Below, in pieces: positions 23,906 through 35,154 of a stretch of 64,000 bases of DNA. The stretch lies in contig NC_030852.1 in the NCBI RefSeq assembly GCF_000208745.1, forward strand, positions 666,723 through 730,722, in the 5' to 3' direction. This DNA is from Theobroma cacao (lineage: Eukaryota; Streptophyta; Magnoliopsida; Malvales; Malvaceae). How positions within the stretch are numbered: position 1 is the stretch's first letter; each line of letters begins with the position of its first letter. The notes beneath the pieces were generated by a model. That model made no database searches, was not told where the DNA came from, and worked only from the letters and a program-made list of their open reading frames with translations. A program made the position numbers and the translations under genes.

Positions 23906-24280
23906 ATGTTCCAATCCACAAATCCTTCTTATCAACAAGACTTTCCTCCTTTTGAGGAATTTGTACAAAAAGACTTCAAACATGTACCTAAAATCCCAAC
24001 CTTGCTTCAAACAGATGCAACGAGAAGACCAACCAAAATCAGTGCTGCAGAAGCAACACTAAACTGGCAAATTGAAAATACAATTACACAAAATTCTGTC
24101 TTGAAAAGAATCAACCACAAGGTAGATACCATTCAAGGCAAAGTGCAAGAAATAAAGGAAAAGGTGGATGAAAACACCAAAGCTGCCAATGATATGATTA
24201 GACTTTTACATAAAAGACTTCGACAAGTCTCTACAGAAGTCCCTAAACAAGGTGTTCCATTCCAACTATATAAAGAATAG
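23906..24280 (+). pseudogene. EPRV polyprotein middle region, coiled-coil-like, fragment
   Basis: An open stretch of 124 codons, rich in Lys, Glu and Gln with heptad-like spacing near its end (VQEIKEKVDENTKAANDMIR). It corresponds to the segment that follows the movement protein in locus B around 36590-36840. In pararetroviruses such a region often links movement protein and capsid; this role is inferred. A stop follows at 24280, and the next region (24290-24758) is also interrupted. Confidence 0.6.
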
Positions 24281-24758
24281 AAAAAGCTGGAAATACAAAA
24301 GCTCAGACCTCAGATAAAACTCCTCCAAGAAACCAAAAGAATTCCATCGCCAAAACACAATGATCCATTTGGATTAAATACAAGAGCTCTACCATCACCT
24401 GAAGAACCATCAGCCACAAGAATTGATTTTCCACCACCGTCCACACAGGTCACTCTTTTTAACCTTTACAAAAGACTCAAGAAGTAGAAAGAGGAAGAAG
24501 AAAAACACAAAAGCAAAAAGGAACGAGAAGATGTTGCTCAATTAGAAATTATCTCTGAGAAAGCCCAAGGGAAGAGACCAATGATTGGTAATGATCCACT
24601 TCCCTAAAAACCAGAAATAACCAAGAATACTACAACAGACCCAAAGACGATAATGATGAAAATGGACAATTCCCTCCCTTCTTTTCTCAAAAAAATACAT
24701 TGAAAGCACTGTTCCAAAAATCTTCTCCACAGAACCTGCAGCATAGCAACACCACACT

Positions 24759-25318
24759 TTGTCCTCTGCTACAACCTTTGAAACTACAGGATGTCATTCA
24801 AACGAATCCTCAAACGTAGAATCATCAACACTCTCTCACAATTTTGAGGAATATCAAAATCCCTCACAATTCATGATAACAGGAGATGGTGTAAAAGTTG
24901 AAGAAATGGATGTAGATGATGAAGTCCCACATATTCATGTTCCCAAGAACTCAGCAGCACCTACTTTTTCAAAGTTAACATTTACAATTGATGACATTCC
25001 TCCATCACGATGGGCAGAAAGGTTTCAAGAGTTCCACTCCTGGCTTAAAACTAAAAGACTATCAGAAGATAGTTATTATATTATTCTGATGAAATTTGTC
25101 TCAAGATTTACGGGAACCCTAAGAAATTGGTGGGATACTATTAATCAAGCAGACCAGATGCAGTTTTTGGTACTTCAAGATTTTGGCTAGGTAATTCAAA
25201 TCCTTCATAGATACTTTCTTGGAAATCCTGATGATCTTAGAGCCTTGCAAAGAAAAGAATTCTTCCAAAGAAAATGATGTTCTTTCAAAAAGACAGATCT
25301 CGATAAACATTACCAATG
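24759..25318 (+). pseudogene. EPRV capsid (gag-like) region, truncated
   Basis: An acidic leader (EEMDVDDEVPHIHV) is followed by a gag/capsid-like core with SRWAERFQEFHSWLKTKR and LRNWWDTINQ. A stop lies at 25188-25190, but capsid-like coding continues in another frame to about 25318. There it is abruptly replaced by movement-protein sequence. No zinc knuckle survives before the break. Confidence 0.6.
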
Positions 25319-26205
25319 ATTTGATACTATTCCCAAATTATATTATGGCCTTTTACGACCCCAACCTACTGTTTGCCTTAAAGGTCCAAGTCCAAATCAT
25401 AGGAGCTCCACAAATACCTTCTACTATTATAGCAACACTCCATTACCAGATGGTTTGTAGAGTTCAAGATCATGCATTTAACCTTTCCAAAATCCAAACA
25501 AGCTCAAATAATGCACTGGTTTTAACCATAAACACATCACAAGCTCTTATTTGCTCATTTGTTCCCAAAAGAATCTCTAAAGAAGACTTTGCCAAACTTC
25601 TTCTAGAAAAATGGATCACCAATTATGAAAATTTGCAAGAAGCCATAATTTCCATTCAGTTCACAAAAATCAATTTTACTAAGAAAGCAGATGGAACTAT
25701 AGAAATCAAGTTTAACCATTCTCATTTGAAAGAACCTTTTGCTCCACCAGTCTTTTCATCAATGTTCATGATCAAACAGACAGAGACAGTAGAACCAGGT
25801 TCAAAACAAAAGCTTATTAAAAGCTTTGACCATATGGGCAAACCAATTTTCCATTTCACAGATCCCATCACTAGCCACTGTCCATGGGGTATTAATTGCA
25901 CATGTGAAGGATGTCAAGAAGACGGCCTTGCAACAAACTATGAGATGGATAGAGAAAAGAAAAAGAAAAAGTCAAAAAACAAGCCAAAGTGCTCAGATCG
26001 AGAATTGTACAAGAAATTCCAAGATGGAGATCCACATGTTGGAACTTTAGGACAAGGTGGAAGATACCAGTATCTAGTAAAATATTCTTTTCCTGAGTGG
26101 ACAAAATTTGTACCATTAGAGAAACCTTTTCAAAAGCAACCACCACCAAATTCTCAAAAACTTGTCCTACCTTGTTACAGAAAAATCCAAAAATGGATTC
26201 ATTAA
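25319..26205 (+). pseudogene. EPRV movement-protein region, 5'-truncated, locus A
   Basis: Collinear with 35683-36549 of locus B, including the FPNYIMAFYDPNLLFALKVQ segment typical of caulimovirid 30K-type movement proteins, and then a Lys-rich stretch. The open frame begins upstream at 25219 only because capsid sequence happens to fuse in frame. It is therefore a chimera without the N-terminal half. It stops at 26205. Confidence 0.75.
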
Positions 26206-26209
26206 GGGG

Positions 26210-26790
26210 TTTAAGTACAAATGAATTATAACAGATAGAAGATATGCACTGGCCAAATACGGCACTCCTGGCTTTAACGGTGGCTCTGGCCTTTCATCTA
26301 TCAGTATAATTCATAAGACCTAAGGATTCATCTTCACTGCTCAACCTTTTGTATTGAAGAACATAATTCTTTCTATTGCATAGGATCCATTAACAATGGC
26401 AAGTGCAAAGCATACTTGAAGGATTTGATCTTATGACTGTACTGTAAATATTTTGCTATAGTATCTCTTAGGAAAGAAGAGAGAATTTAGAAAGACATGT
26501 TTAAGATCATAAGAAGAGTTTTTATTTTCTGGAACCGATCTTGTATTTTACATCAAATCCTTTCATATTTATAGACAAAGGGTCATATATAAGACAAACT
26601 AGTTGGATAAGTATAACTAATGATAAAGACTTATCTATAAAAGGTAAGATTTTGTAAAAGCATTCCAAGTCTCAGATAAGTTTGAATCTAGATACTGTAA
26701 AAGTTCAAGACTAGATATTGTAAAAGTCCAAGTCTAAGTATTGTAAAGTCCAAACCTAGGTATTGTAAAAGTCCAAATCTTGGATAAGTT
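26210..26790 (-). promoter_or_regulatory. EPRV large intergenic region, minus-strand copy (locus A)
   Basis: The reverse complement matches the viral promoter/leader region of locus B. A TATAAATATG element lies at 26564-26573 on the minus strand. Sequence ends just short of the place where the primer-binding site would be expected. It pairs with the plus copy at 26790-27058, with complementary blocks at 26531-26612 and 26797-26880. Confidence 0.7.
26693..26783. repeat. Four tandem 22-23 bp repeats in viral promoter
   Basis: Units start at 26693, 26716, 26739 and 26761, each like TATTGTAAAAGTCCAAGTCT. The related region of locus B (34657-34740) has diverged units with the same period. They lie upstream of the viral TATA box, where pararetrovirus promoters carry enhancer repeats; that function is inferred. 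Confidence 0.75.
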
Positions 26791-27058
26791 TGTCATACTT
26801 ATCCAACTAGTTTGTCTTATATATGACCCTTTATCTATAAATATGAAGGGATTCGATGTAAAATACAAGATCGGTTCTAGAAAACAAAAACTCTTCTTAT
26901 GATCTTAAACATATCTTTCCAAATTCTCTCTTCTTTCCTAGGGGATACTATAGTAAAATATTTACAGTACAGTCATAAGATCAGATCCTTCAAGTATGCT
27001 ATGCACTTGTCATTGTTAATGGATCCTGTGCAACAGAAAGAATTTTGTTTTTCAATAC
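26790..27058 (+). promoter_or_regulatory. EPRV promoter, plus-strand copy (locus A)
   Basis: CTATAAATATG at 26835-26845 with downstream leader sequence matching 34795-35015 of locus B. It ends at the host intron junction. If active it would transcribe antisense across CA3 exons at 27079-28139. Confidence 0.65.
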
Positions 27059-28354
27059 AAAAGGTTTGGGAAATTAACCTAGTTAAATGGAGGAACCATA
27101 TGAGCAATATTGAGGCCACTGAAGGTTTCTCCTGGCTTGAAATTCAGAACAACTGAGGGGCTTACTCGAGAATCCGAGCATGCAAAGACCAAAAACTGAA
27201 CAATGAAGTAACAACACATTAATTAATATATTAATTAGTATTACATAATCTTAATTAATCATTTTTAAATTATAGAAACAAATTTTGATTAAGAACTTTG
27301 GGTTGGAAAGTGATTTACCCTTGGGTGTTGACCTTCTGCAAGTTCACTGAAACATTCAATATATTTGCTACAAGAAAGCAGAAAAATTGGTGTCATTATC
27401 CATTAATTGAGTCTCTACTGCATCTTGTTTCCAATTTCCATGAGAATTAGAACTATTGGTTCTTCTCAAGCATGCATCTAGGTAGAATGTTATCAAAAAG
27501 ATAGTAAATTCGATGTATCTTTCAAATTATACATAAAGTAATAGATAAGATAATCAAATCAACGTATAAAGATAACAAAATTTATTATTAGTAATTAATA
27601 ATTTCGAGACAACTGAATTCATAAACTTGATCTTTAAGTCTTTTATTTGTATGGAAAAAATTCAATTTTATTAATAAAAACTTCAGCTTTTCTATAAAAA
27701 AGGGTAGAAATTTATTTATTTTTTCTTTAATAATTGGACAAAAAGACAAAGCAATGTTTGAAAACTATACAGGGATGAATTCTAGTCCAAGTTTGACATC
27801 TTACTCATATAAGTTCTTCTTGAAGAAGCCAAAGCCATCTTTGATCCTTTAAGCATCTAGGTCGAATGAAGGCCTTTTCCCTTAGAGCTCAACAATAAGC
27901 CTCTCAACTTTTCCTTGAACCTTCTAATCCAGGCTTTCTTTCTGGCTGAAACCAACATATAAAAATTTTCTTAGTCTTACCTACAATTAATTGCTACTCT
28001 CAGACCTTGGTTAATAAAAGTAATATTATTTTCTCTAGATAGATAAATCGATTATTGGATACTGAAACCTGATGAGAATCTTCTTCAGTCCTTCAACAAC
28101 AACTTCAGCAGATTGCTTAGCCATTTCCACGCCTTCTTACTGCAAAATTCACAAAATTTACAGTTAAAAGTAAATTCTAACATGCATAACGTGGAACTCA
28201 CCCAACAATGGAGTCATAACCTTTTGGAGCAAGAAAACCATGCATGGCACTCACCCACATGCAACAATATCATGACAAAAAGATCTTTAATACATAAGAT
28301 CTTAATTAGTGAAAACATACTAATTAAAACTACTTCAAGACAAAAAGATCTTTA

Positions 28355-30079
28355 TGGGTTAGTATGGTTTTTGCTAGATTCCATAGGTTTCATACTGTTG
28401 TTGCTGTAATTAAAACTAATTGCCCTGTTTGTCTCTTTGAAGTAGTTTTAATGTGCCTCAAACCTGCAACTTGTGCTGTATGCATACCGTAAAATAGTAT
28501 ATTTTGGATAAAATGATGGATAGAAATCGATGCTAACTTATTTTGGCAATCATGTCTAATTTATAATTCTTTTGTAACTTACAACGTATGTGAATTTAGC
28601 CTTGCCCATCACCCTCTCCTGGGGAAGGGTGAGGATTATATTTTTATCTCAAAAAGAAAAAAGAATTGCAAGAATTTAAAAAAAAAAAAGTCACTTGCTC
28701 ATTACTAGGACAAGGGAACCGAGGAAAGAAAAAAATACAACCAAAAAAACTACACAAAGTGCAAAAGAAGAAAATAAGATTTCTTATGGTTAGGAGAAAT
28801 AGGGCTACAACAGAGAGCTGCTTGATGTGGTGTACTTATGTGTAATTACCTTGAGCTCAATGAGGCATTGGATGTACAAATTGAATATGATGAAGGAATA
28901 TAAACTTTTATAATCTGAGTTAAGTGATGGAACAATTAAATTCTAGCAGCAAAATGAAAGGGCATGGAAGGAGATGAAAGCAGAAAAAATGGAATTTAAC
29001 ATGTTGATGGATAGTTCTTTAAACACCTTTTGCTTGTGTGATGTTTATTATTGTTACAAAAATTATTGCATCCTTCACCATTTCCTACTTTTCGAGAGCT
29101 ATTTTTTCCTAACTGTTAGAAATGTCTTGCGCATGTTTTCAGCATGGGGCTCCAAGTAGTTATGGGCATTTAAGGAGTTGATGGACGGAGGACATGGAAT
29201 AACCATGTAATGGAAATGGAGCAGATATTGGGAATTGAAGCTGTAAGAAAATGCATAATCGATGAGATAGCACAAACTATGGAACATCATGGAATGACCA
29301 AAGACAGACGCCATATGATGCTTCTAGCAGATGTGATGACATTTAGGGTTGGTTTTTCATTGACATTCATTGCCTGTTGTCACTTGGAAAATAAAAATGA
29401 AAATTAGTTTTTCTCTTCCATTTTTCTTTCCTATAATGAAAATCTAGATTATGTTTTGGACCTCTGGTTTTGTGTACATAATGTTTTTAGGACAATGTAT
29501 AACTGCATTTACATTATTATTGTATCAGGGGGAAGTTCTTGGCATCACAAGATTTGGTATCCAAAAATTGAACAAGAGTATATTGATGCTGGCTTCATTT
29601 AAGAGAACAGCTGATCACAATACTACTGTTAACGGGAGGGATGACAAGATTAAGGGAGTTACTGAGTGCATCATCATAGGAATCCCAATGCAAATAGGCA
29701 CTGGAATACTCAAAGTTATACAGAGGTAAGCATGCAATACATTTTCTAATAATCTGTTTTATTGCTTTATTATTATTTATACTTTTCACTAGGAGATCCA
29801 TCAATAAATTAAATTTATTTGTGCAGAAGTAATTTGAATTATTGAAGCCTGACAAAGTCGGTTTAGAATGTTCCAAGTTTCTGGCCTCGGGTTATTACTG
29901 ATTCCTTTGACTACTTTTTTCCATACTCAAATTCAGTGGTGTTTTAATCAAAAGTCTTAATTTTTGTTATAAATATCTTGTGTCTCTTTTTCACATGTTC
30001 CATCACTACTGTCTTTTACAATAGATTCAATATCCAAGAAATATGCATTGCCTTGCATATTGTACTATGAGTCATAAAA
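28355..30079 (+). pseudogene. NRPC1 pseudogene fragment 1 (intron 24 to intron 26)
   Basis: Collinear with 53376-55103 of the intact NRPC1 gene. The equivalent of exon 25 is 29143-29347, with a GAA to TAA stop at 29171-29173. The equivalent of exon 26 is 29529-29725, with a 6-bp deletion and substitutions. Splice sites are mostly retained. Homology starts abruptly next to carbonic anhydrase flank and ends at about 30079, before the last exon. It shows 3' NRPC1 material lying upstream of the 5' NRPC1 fragment that follows. Confidence 0.9.
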
Positions 30080-30224
30080 TAGTTTCGAGACACCGCTTTT
30101 GGATTCTTTTTATATATTATATTTCTCGACACAACCCGACCCAACTTGAACTAGCCCAGCCCAAATTTCACAGAAACAGTTACAAAAAAGAGCTCCCAAG
30201 TTCATTTTAGTATTTCATTCTACC
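30080..30224. other. Junction segment between the two NRPC1 fragments
   Basis: About 145 bp without match elsewhere in the window. It contains ACACAACCCGACCCAACTTG and pyrimidine-rich DNA. It may be diverged NRPC1 promoter or filler DNA; the sequence does not decide. Confidence 0.35.
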
Positions 30225-32487
30225 TAAAAACTTAGGCTAAAACCCTCACTTTCCCAGCCCCTAAACACTTTCGTTTCTCCATTTCTTTTCCTTTTTTTTC
30301 CCTCAAAATTCTTCGTTTTTGATCGAAAATGCAGCAAAAATCACAGGATATAGTATTTACGAAACGACCATACATAAAAGATGTGAGGCCACGAAAAATG
30401 TGACACTCACACTCTTTTTTAATTGTATTTCTCTCATTTTTCGATTTTGGATTTTTTAATTTTCCATTAAAAGTATTAATGTTGTTTTTAATTGTTATGT
30501 ATGCAGGAAAAGCATTAATGTCGTTGATCATATTCCTCATGCCATGTGTGCAAGCAAGAATCATGCCGTGCAGAACATTGCGATTCAATGAGTCAGTTTG
30601 TAACCCATATAATGCTGATTTTGATGGTGATGAAATGAACATGCATGTCCCGCAAACAGAAGAGGCTCAAACAGAGGCATTCATGTTGGTGGGGGTAAAT
30701 TCTTTTATATCATATTATCTTAGGAATTGTGCCTGTGGATGTCATATGCATTTAGTTTTTTTGAATTCCAACTCAGCTTGCTTCAAATTGATATGTATTA
30801 CTGGTCTTTAAAATGTTTTTCCACTAATGAACCATAATATCGCAGTAATGATAATGGTATGATAGGATACATGTTCAGAAATGAACCTATGAACTGTTAC
30901 TGGACCCCTTTTCTTGAAAATTTAGATAAATCTGAAAATTTCTTATGACTTGTTATTTGTGTTTCCAGGTGCAAAATAATTTATGCGCGCCAAAAAATGG
31001 AGAAATTTTGGTTGCTTCCATTCAAGATTTTTTAACATCTTCTTTTCTCATTACAAGGAAGGATACTTTCTATGACCGTGTAGCTTTTTCACCTATATGC
31101 TCCTATATGGGTGATGGCATGGATCTTATAAATTTGCCGACTCTAGCATTACTTAAGGTAAATGTTGATACCTTTTTGTAGTACTTTTGCTATATGCTTC
31201 TCTATTTTTTATTGAATTCTATTGTTGTGATGCAGCCAATAGAGCTTTGTACTGGTAGCAATTGTTTAGTGTTCTATTATGCCCACATGCAAGTGTGAAA
31301 GTCTACTTGACTCTTATTGTTAAAGAGAGGAACTACTCTAAGAAGATTATGAAAAGGATTGGGAATAAGGAAATAGAAGTAGAAACAATGTCCCATGACG
31401 ACGGATTTGTTTATGCTTGGAATAATGAGCTTATATGTGGGCAATTGGGGAAAGCTACTTTTGGTAAGTTTTTGCTTATTTCTTACTTTTTCCTACATGT
31501 TCTGCATGGAATCAATAATCTCATGTTCTTTTAATTTGTTATTCTGAAATATGATTCTCATTTTTTAGGTTTTCTATTGAGTCATAGAAACATGCATTGG
31601 CAAAGTGTCTCGTAGATTAGTTTAATAATTATGAGACTTGAGAGATACCAGCTGCATCTAGCATCATCAGGGTGAGATAAGATCTATTGCTTGGTAATTT
31701 TGATTTGGTATGTTGACAAGATTACTCAATAAAAAATTAGGCCAAAACTGCATGCTGAATGAAGAGAATACAGCTCTTGTTCCAAAGTTTTTACCATACT
31801 TTTGGTTAGGTGGAATGAAGAGAATAAAATTCTTGTTAGACATTCTTTAGAGCATATTTTTATTTGAGACTTTCCATTTTTTAATCTATTACTTACCATG
31901 GCTAAACTTTTATGTTTACTATAATTGCTTTGTTCCTTTCAGTTTATTCCTTAGAATTAGAAAGGAAGAAAGCCTGTCACACACAAACACTGTTAGTTGC
32001 CCGTAGATGTGGAGGAGCTACTTCTTATCTATCTTTCTTATTTTTTTTCTTTTGTTTTCTGGTTTCCTCCGTGTATAGTGTATGATAGAGTTGCTTTCTT
32101 CCTCTTGCTTGACATATTTGAAATGAGTCATATTGGCTTGTAGGGCCACTTTTACATAAGTCATAGAGCTTGAGGTCACTGCAAGATGACGTTTTTGGAT
32201 GACTCTTAATGGGGCAAACTTATGTTTTACTAATTGCTTTAGGATTAGGACTGGATGTATTATCTAGCCTATTTATGATTCCTTCTTCCTGTTATGGGTT
32301 TATAGTAGGTTACAGGGCCTACACTCAGTTGAACTCTTCTGTGATGAACTAAACACAAGCTGAAACCCAGTAGAATAGTTTTCAGCGAGCATTCTAAGCA
32401 TTGTACATATTCTATCTGTTTGGTTTGTTTCAAATGCTAATAGTTAATGCAAGACATTAATTGTTGTTTTTTAAGTTTGTTAACTAC
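30225..32487 (+). pseudogene. NRPC1 pseudogene fragment 2 (5' end, exon 1, exons 11-13)
   Basis: Collinear with the intact gene: leader from about 41415, exon 1 equivalent at 30329-30399, then intron 1. The first ten bases of exon 2 are fused at about 30516 to the end of intron 10, deleting exons 2-10. Exons 11 (to 30694, keeping the NADFDGD codons at 30611-30631), 12 (30969-31157) and 13 (31236-31463) follow. Exon 13 has a 1-bp deletion near 31256, so the frame is lost. Intron 13 runs to 32487, where EPRV locus B begins. Exon 1 has 15 bases more than the intact gene. Confidence 0.92.
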
Positions 32488-34560
32488 CAACCGCTTAATC
32501 ATTTTCTACTTGATGACAACCTTTCTCAAGTAAGATTTTTCTCAAAATTCGACTTGAAGGCAAGATTTTGGCAATTGGGAATCCATTATGAAGACAGGCC
32601 CAAGACAGGAGTTTGCATACCAAACCACCACTACCAATGGATTGTTCTACCATTTGGGCTCAAAACTGCACCATCACTATTTCAAAAGGCCATGATCGAA
32701 ATCTTTGAACCCATCCTTGACTCGGCCTCATTTACATCGATGACATTCTTCTGTTCAATCCCATAGAGCAAAGTCATCTTCATCTCCTTCAAAGATTCTC
32801 ATACCTTATTTTTTGATATGGTATCACGCTTTCAGAACAAAAAATGCAGATATTCAAGCCAGAAATAAGCTTTCTTGGAATGCATATTCTTCAAGGAAAG
32901 TACAAGCCTGACCCGCATCTCACAAAAATTGTTAAAATTCCCATATCAGAATCTTACAAAAAAGCATGTTCAGCAATTTCTCGAAATAGTAAATTATCTT
33001 AGAGATTTCATCCCTAAACTTTTAAAATGGACAAATTCTTTGACAAAAATGTTCAAAAAAGACCCTTTAGAATAGGGATCAGCCCAGTCAAGAGCAATAC
33101 AAGATCTCAAGCAAATGATGCAAAATTTGTAACCATTGCAAATACCTTCTGATGGAAAAAGGATCTTACAGATAGATACCAGTGATAAATATTGGGGAGC
33201 AATTCTTCTTGAAGAAAAACAAGGCAAAAGAAATCTTTGTGTATTCAAGAGTGAAAAGTTTTCATATTCAGAAATACATTATCATTTCACTTTCAAGGAG
33301 ATCCTTATAGTCAAAAAACCATCACAAAATTTGAATTTCACCTTATAGGCCACCATTTTTTGGTCGGAATGGACATGTCATCATTCCTTCAAATGCTCAA
33401 GTTCAAACAAAAGACAGTTCCTCATCCTCAGCTGCTAAGGTGGACAGAATGGTTTTCAAAATACTCTTTTGACACTAAACACATCTAAGGAAAGAAAAAT
33501 CATCTTGCAGACTTCCTATTCAGGAATTTTCAAGAACAAAAAATCTTGATGTTTAACCCAAGACCTCTAACTTAGCTAAAAGCAAAACAACCCACTTTCA
33601 CACCTGAACCAAGAACACACATTAAAGGAACTCATTCCTCCTCTATCCTAATAGCCCCAAACCTTCAACCCGATTATCCTCCTGAAGTCCTTAAGTTAGT
33701 TCAAGAAGGAACATTCCACCAAAAAACTGATCAAATGATTTTTGAATACAAAATTGAAGTTTTCATAAAATATGGAGGACTTATCCTAAAATCATCCGAA
33801 CTTCATCCCAAATACCCTTTTATCCATCCCTTTTACTATGAGTTCATGAAATTTTAGATGAATTAAAATGGATGTTTTGGTACTTAACCCATAGGTACCA
33901 CATTGGCATACAACTTCACATTATGGACTTCCTAAAATTCATTGAAAAAGCAATCAACTAATAAGTTGAGTCATGGAGAAAGAACTTTGTAGATATGCTC
34001 ACATGGTTCTATCTTCTTTCTCATTGGAAAGAATTGGTTGTCTCAGAAGTAGGAAAGAAGAACCAAATGACCATATTTATCCTTTACAAGCCTCAATACT
34101 TTCTCACTCATGAGAAAGCCACTCAGCTCTGTTCTATTCCCTTTGCATGGACTTACAAGTCATTCCCCTGCAGTATCAGAGAGTCAGAGAAATAAACCTA
34201 AAATTTCAAAGGAGAATCTGACAGCATACCAAGATTATCCCAGACCATATCTGGCCTTCATTTGAGACAAAAATATCATGGGACTATTCTCTAGAAATAC
34301 TAGGACCTTACCAGGAAAAAATACAAGAAGCATTGAAAGAATACAAAGAAAGAATCCCAGATCCTCACGAGTAGTCCCAAGATCCATGGGATTATGGAGA
34401 AATTGATGAAGATAAAATTACACAACTTTCCATGAAAACACCAGAAGATAAAAGCACACGTTTTTTCAAAATACAGTCAAGAGATAAGGTCACATCCTCT
34501 AAATTACCATGTGATACATGTGGAAGATACTGTAAAGAAGACTCAGAAGATTTTTCTCTC
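32488..34560 (+). pseudogene. EPRV reverse transcriptase/RNase H region, plus-strand copy
   Basis: Reverse transcriptase landmarks include FSKFDLKARFWQ and VLPFGLKTAPSLFQ; a YIDD active-site tetrad is at about 32727-32738 but in a different frame after a shift. RNase H motifs follow (DTSDKYWGA near 33177). Many stops (for example near 33075, 33348 and 34195) break the frame. The 5' part of the reverse transcriptase and any protease are absent because the fragment starts at the host junction. Confidence 0.85.
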
Positions 34561-34656
34561 CACAATTAAATCTCCAGAGAGAAAAAGCAATAGAAAATAA
34601 TTGAATTAAACCTCACCTCAAACCCAGAAACTGAAAAAGACTTATCTGTATAAGTC

Positions 34657-34740
34657 AACATTTTATAAAAAAGTCTAAGCCTATATATTCAAAAAAGTCT
34701 AAACCTATGTATTAAAAGTTCTAACCTATGACTAAGATGT
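34657..34740. repeat. Diverged 22-24 bp repeats upstream of viral TATA (locus B)
   Basis: Three units of the form TATTCAAAAAAGTCTAAACC. They are the counterparts of the 26693-26783 repeats in locus A. Confidence 0.6.
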
Positions 34741-34794
34741 CTAAGTCCTAGACAATCTTATCCAGACAAGTTTGTCCTTGGTGTAACTCGTTGT

Positions 34795-34803
34795 CTATAA
34801 ATA
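34795..34803 (+). promoter_or_regulatory. EPRV TATA box, plus-strand copy
   Basis: CTATAAATA, about 290 bp upstream of the primer-binding site and conserved in all four copies of this region in the window (26564-26573 minus, 26835-26845, here, and 37253-37261 minus). Confidence 0.65.
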
Positions 34804-35088
34804 TGGAGAAAATCAATAAAAAGTTTAATCTTAGTTCTAAAAAAAAAAATTTTTCTTTTTTATCATGTCTTTCTAAACCTCCTCTTCTTTCCTTAGGGAT
34901 ATTATAGCAAGAATTTTACAGTACAGTTAAGAAAGTAGATCTTTCGAGTATGCTCTGTACTTGCCATTGATAATGGATCTTGTGTACCAGAAAGAACTCT
35001 GTTCTTCAAAACAAAAGGCTGAGCAGTAAAGATGAATCCTTAGGTCTTATGAATTATATTGATAGATAAAAAACCAGAGTCACTGTTA

Positions 35089-35102
35089 TGGTATCAGAGC
35101 CA
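35089..35102 (+). promoter_or_regulatory. tRNA-Met primer-binding site of the EPRV
   Basis: TGGTATCAGAGCCA is complementary to the 3' end of plant initiator tRNA-Met, the minus-strand primer used by Caulimoviridae, and marks position 1 of the viral map. It lies 52 bp upstream of the ORF start at 35155. A mutated counterpart on the minus strand is at 36850-36862 (TGGTACTAGAGCC). Confidence 0.85.
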
Positions 35103-35154
35103 TGTATTGTGATCATTTGTTATAATACTCTTTAAGGAAATATCTCTTTAAAAC

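Larger units (their letters stand above)
23858..27058 (+). mobile_element. Endogenous pararetrovirus (Caulimoviridae-like) fragment, locus A
   Basis: Host intron sequence matching CA1 stops at about 23857 and resumes at about 27059. The insert holds, in order: the middle of the viral polyprotein into the capsid-like region (23858-25318), a jump back to the movement-protein region (25319-26205), then viral promoter DNA as a head-to-head inverted pair (about 26210-26790 minus, 26790-27058 plus). Matching blocks in locus B (32488-39446) confirm viral origin. Stops and rearrangement make it defective. No reverse transcriptase is present in this locus. Confidence 0.88.
22555..28124 (-). pseudogene. 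Beta carbonic anhydrase copy 3 (CA3), interrupted pseudogene
   Basis: Exon equivalents of CA1 are found at 28124-28079, 27945-27805, 27367-27319, 27195-27079, 23679-23626, 23482-23400, 23291-23186 and 23072-22555. The last one is split by a 342-bp insertion. Disabling changes include in-frame stops in the second coding exon (CGG to TAG and CAA to TAA equivalents), CAG to TAG at the end of the CSDSR exon, GTG to TAG in the last exon (PFVR region), and lost acceptor AGs before the GHSRCGG exon and the last exon. An EPRV fragment fills the intron at 23858-27058. Homology to the CA1 upstream ends at about 28305, so the leader exon and promoter are missing. Confidence 0.93.

Noticed and set aside
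25219..26205. 328-codon frame as a host gene
   Set aside because: Its two halves are capsid-like and movement-protein sequence of an EPRV joined by a rearrangement.
26693..26783. Regular short repeats as a CRISPR-like array
   Set aside because: Units are adjacent with no spacers, the genome is a plant, and they lie in a viral promoter.
35089..35102. tRNA-Met-like sequence as a tRNA gene
   Set aside because: Only the complement of the tRNA 3' end is present, with no cloverleaf, so it is a primer-binding site.
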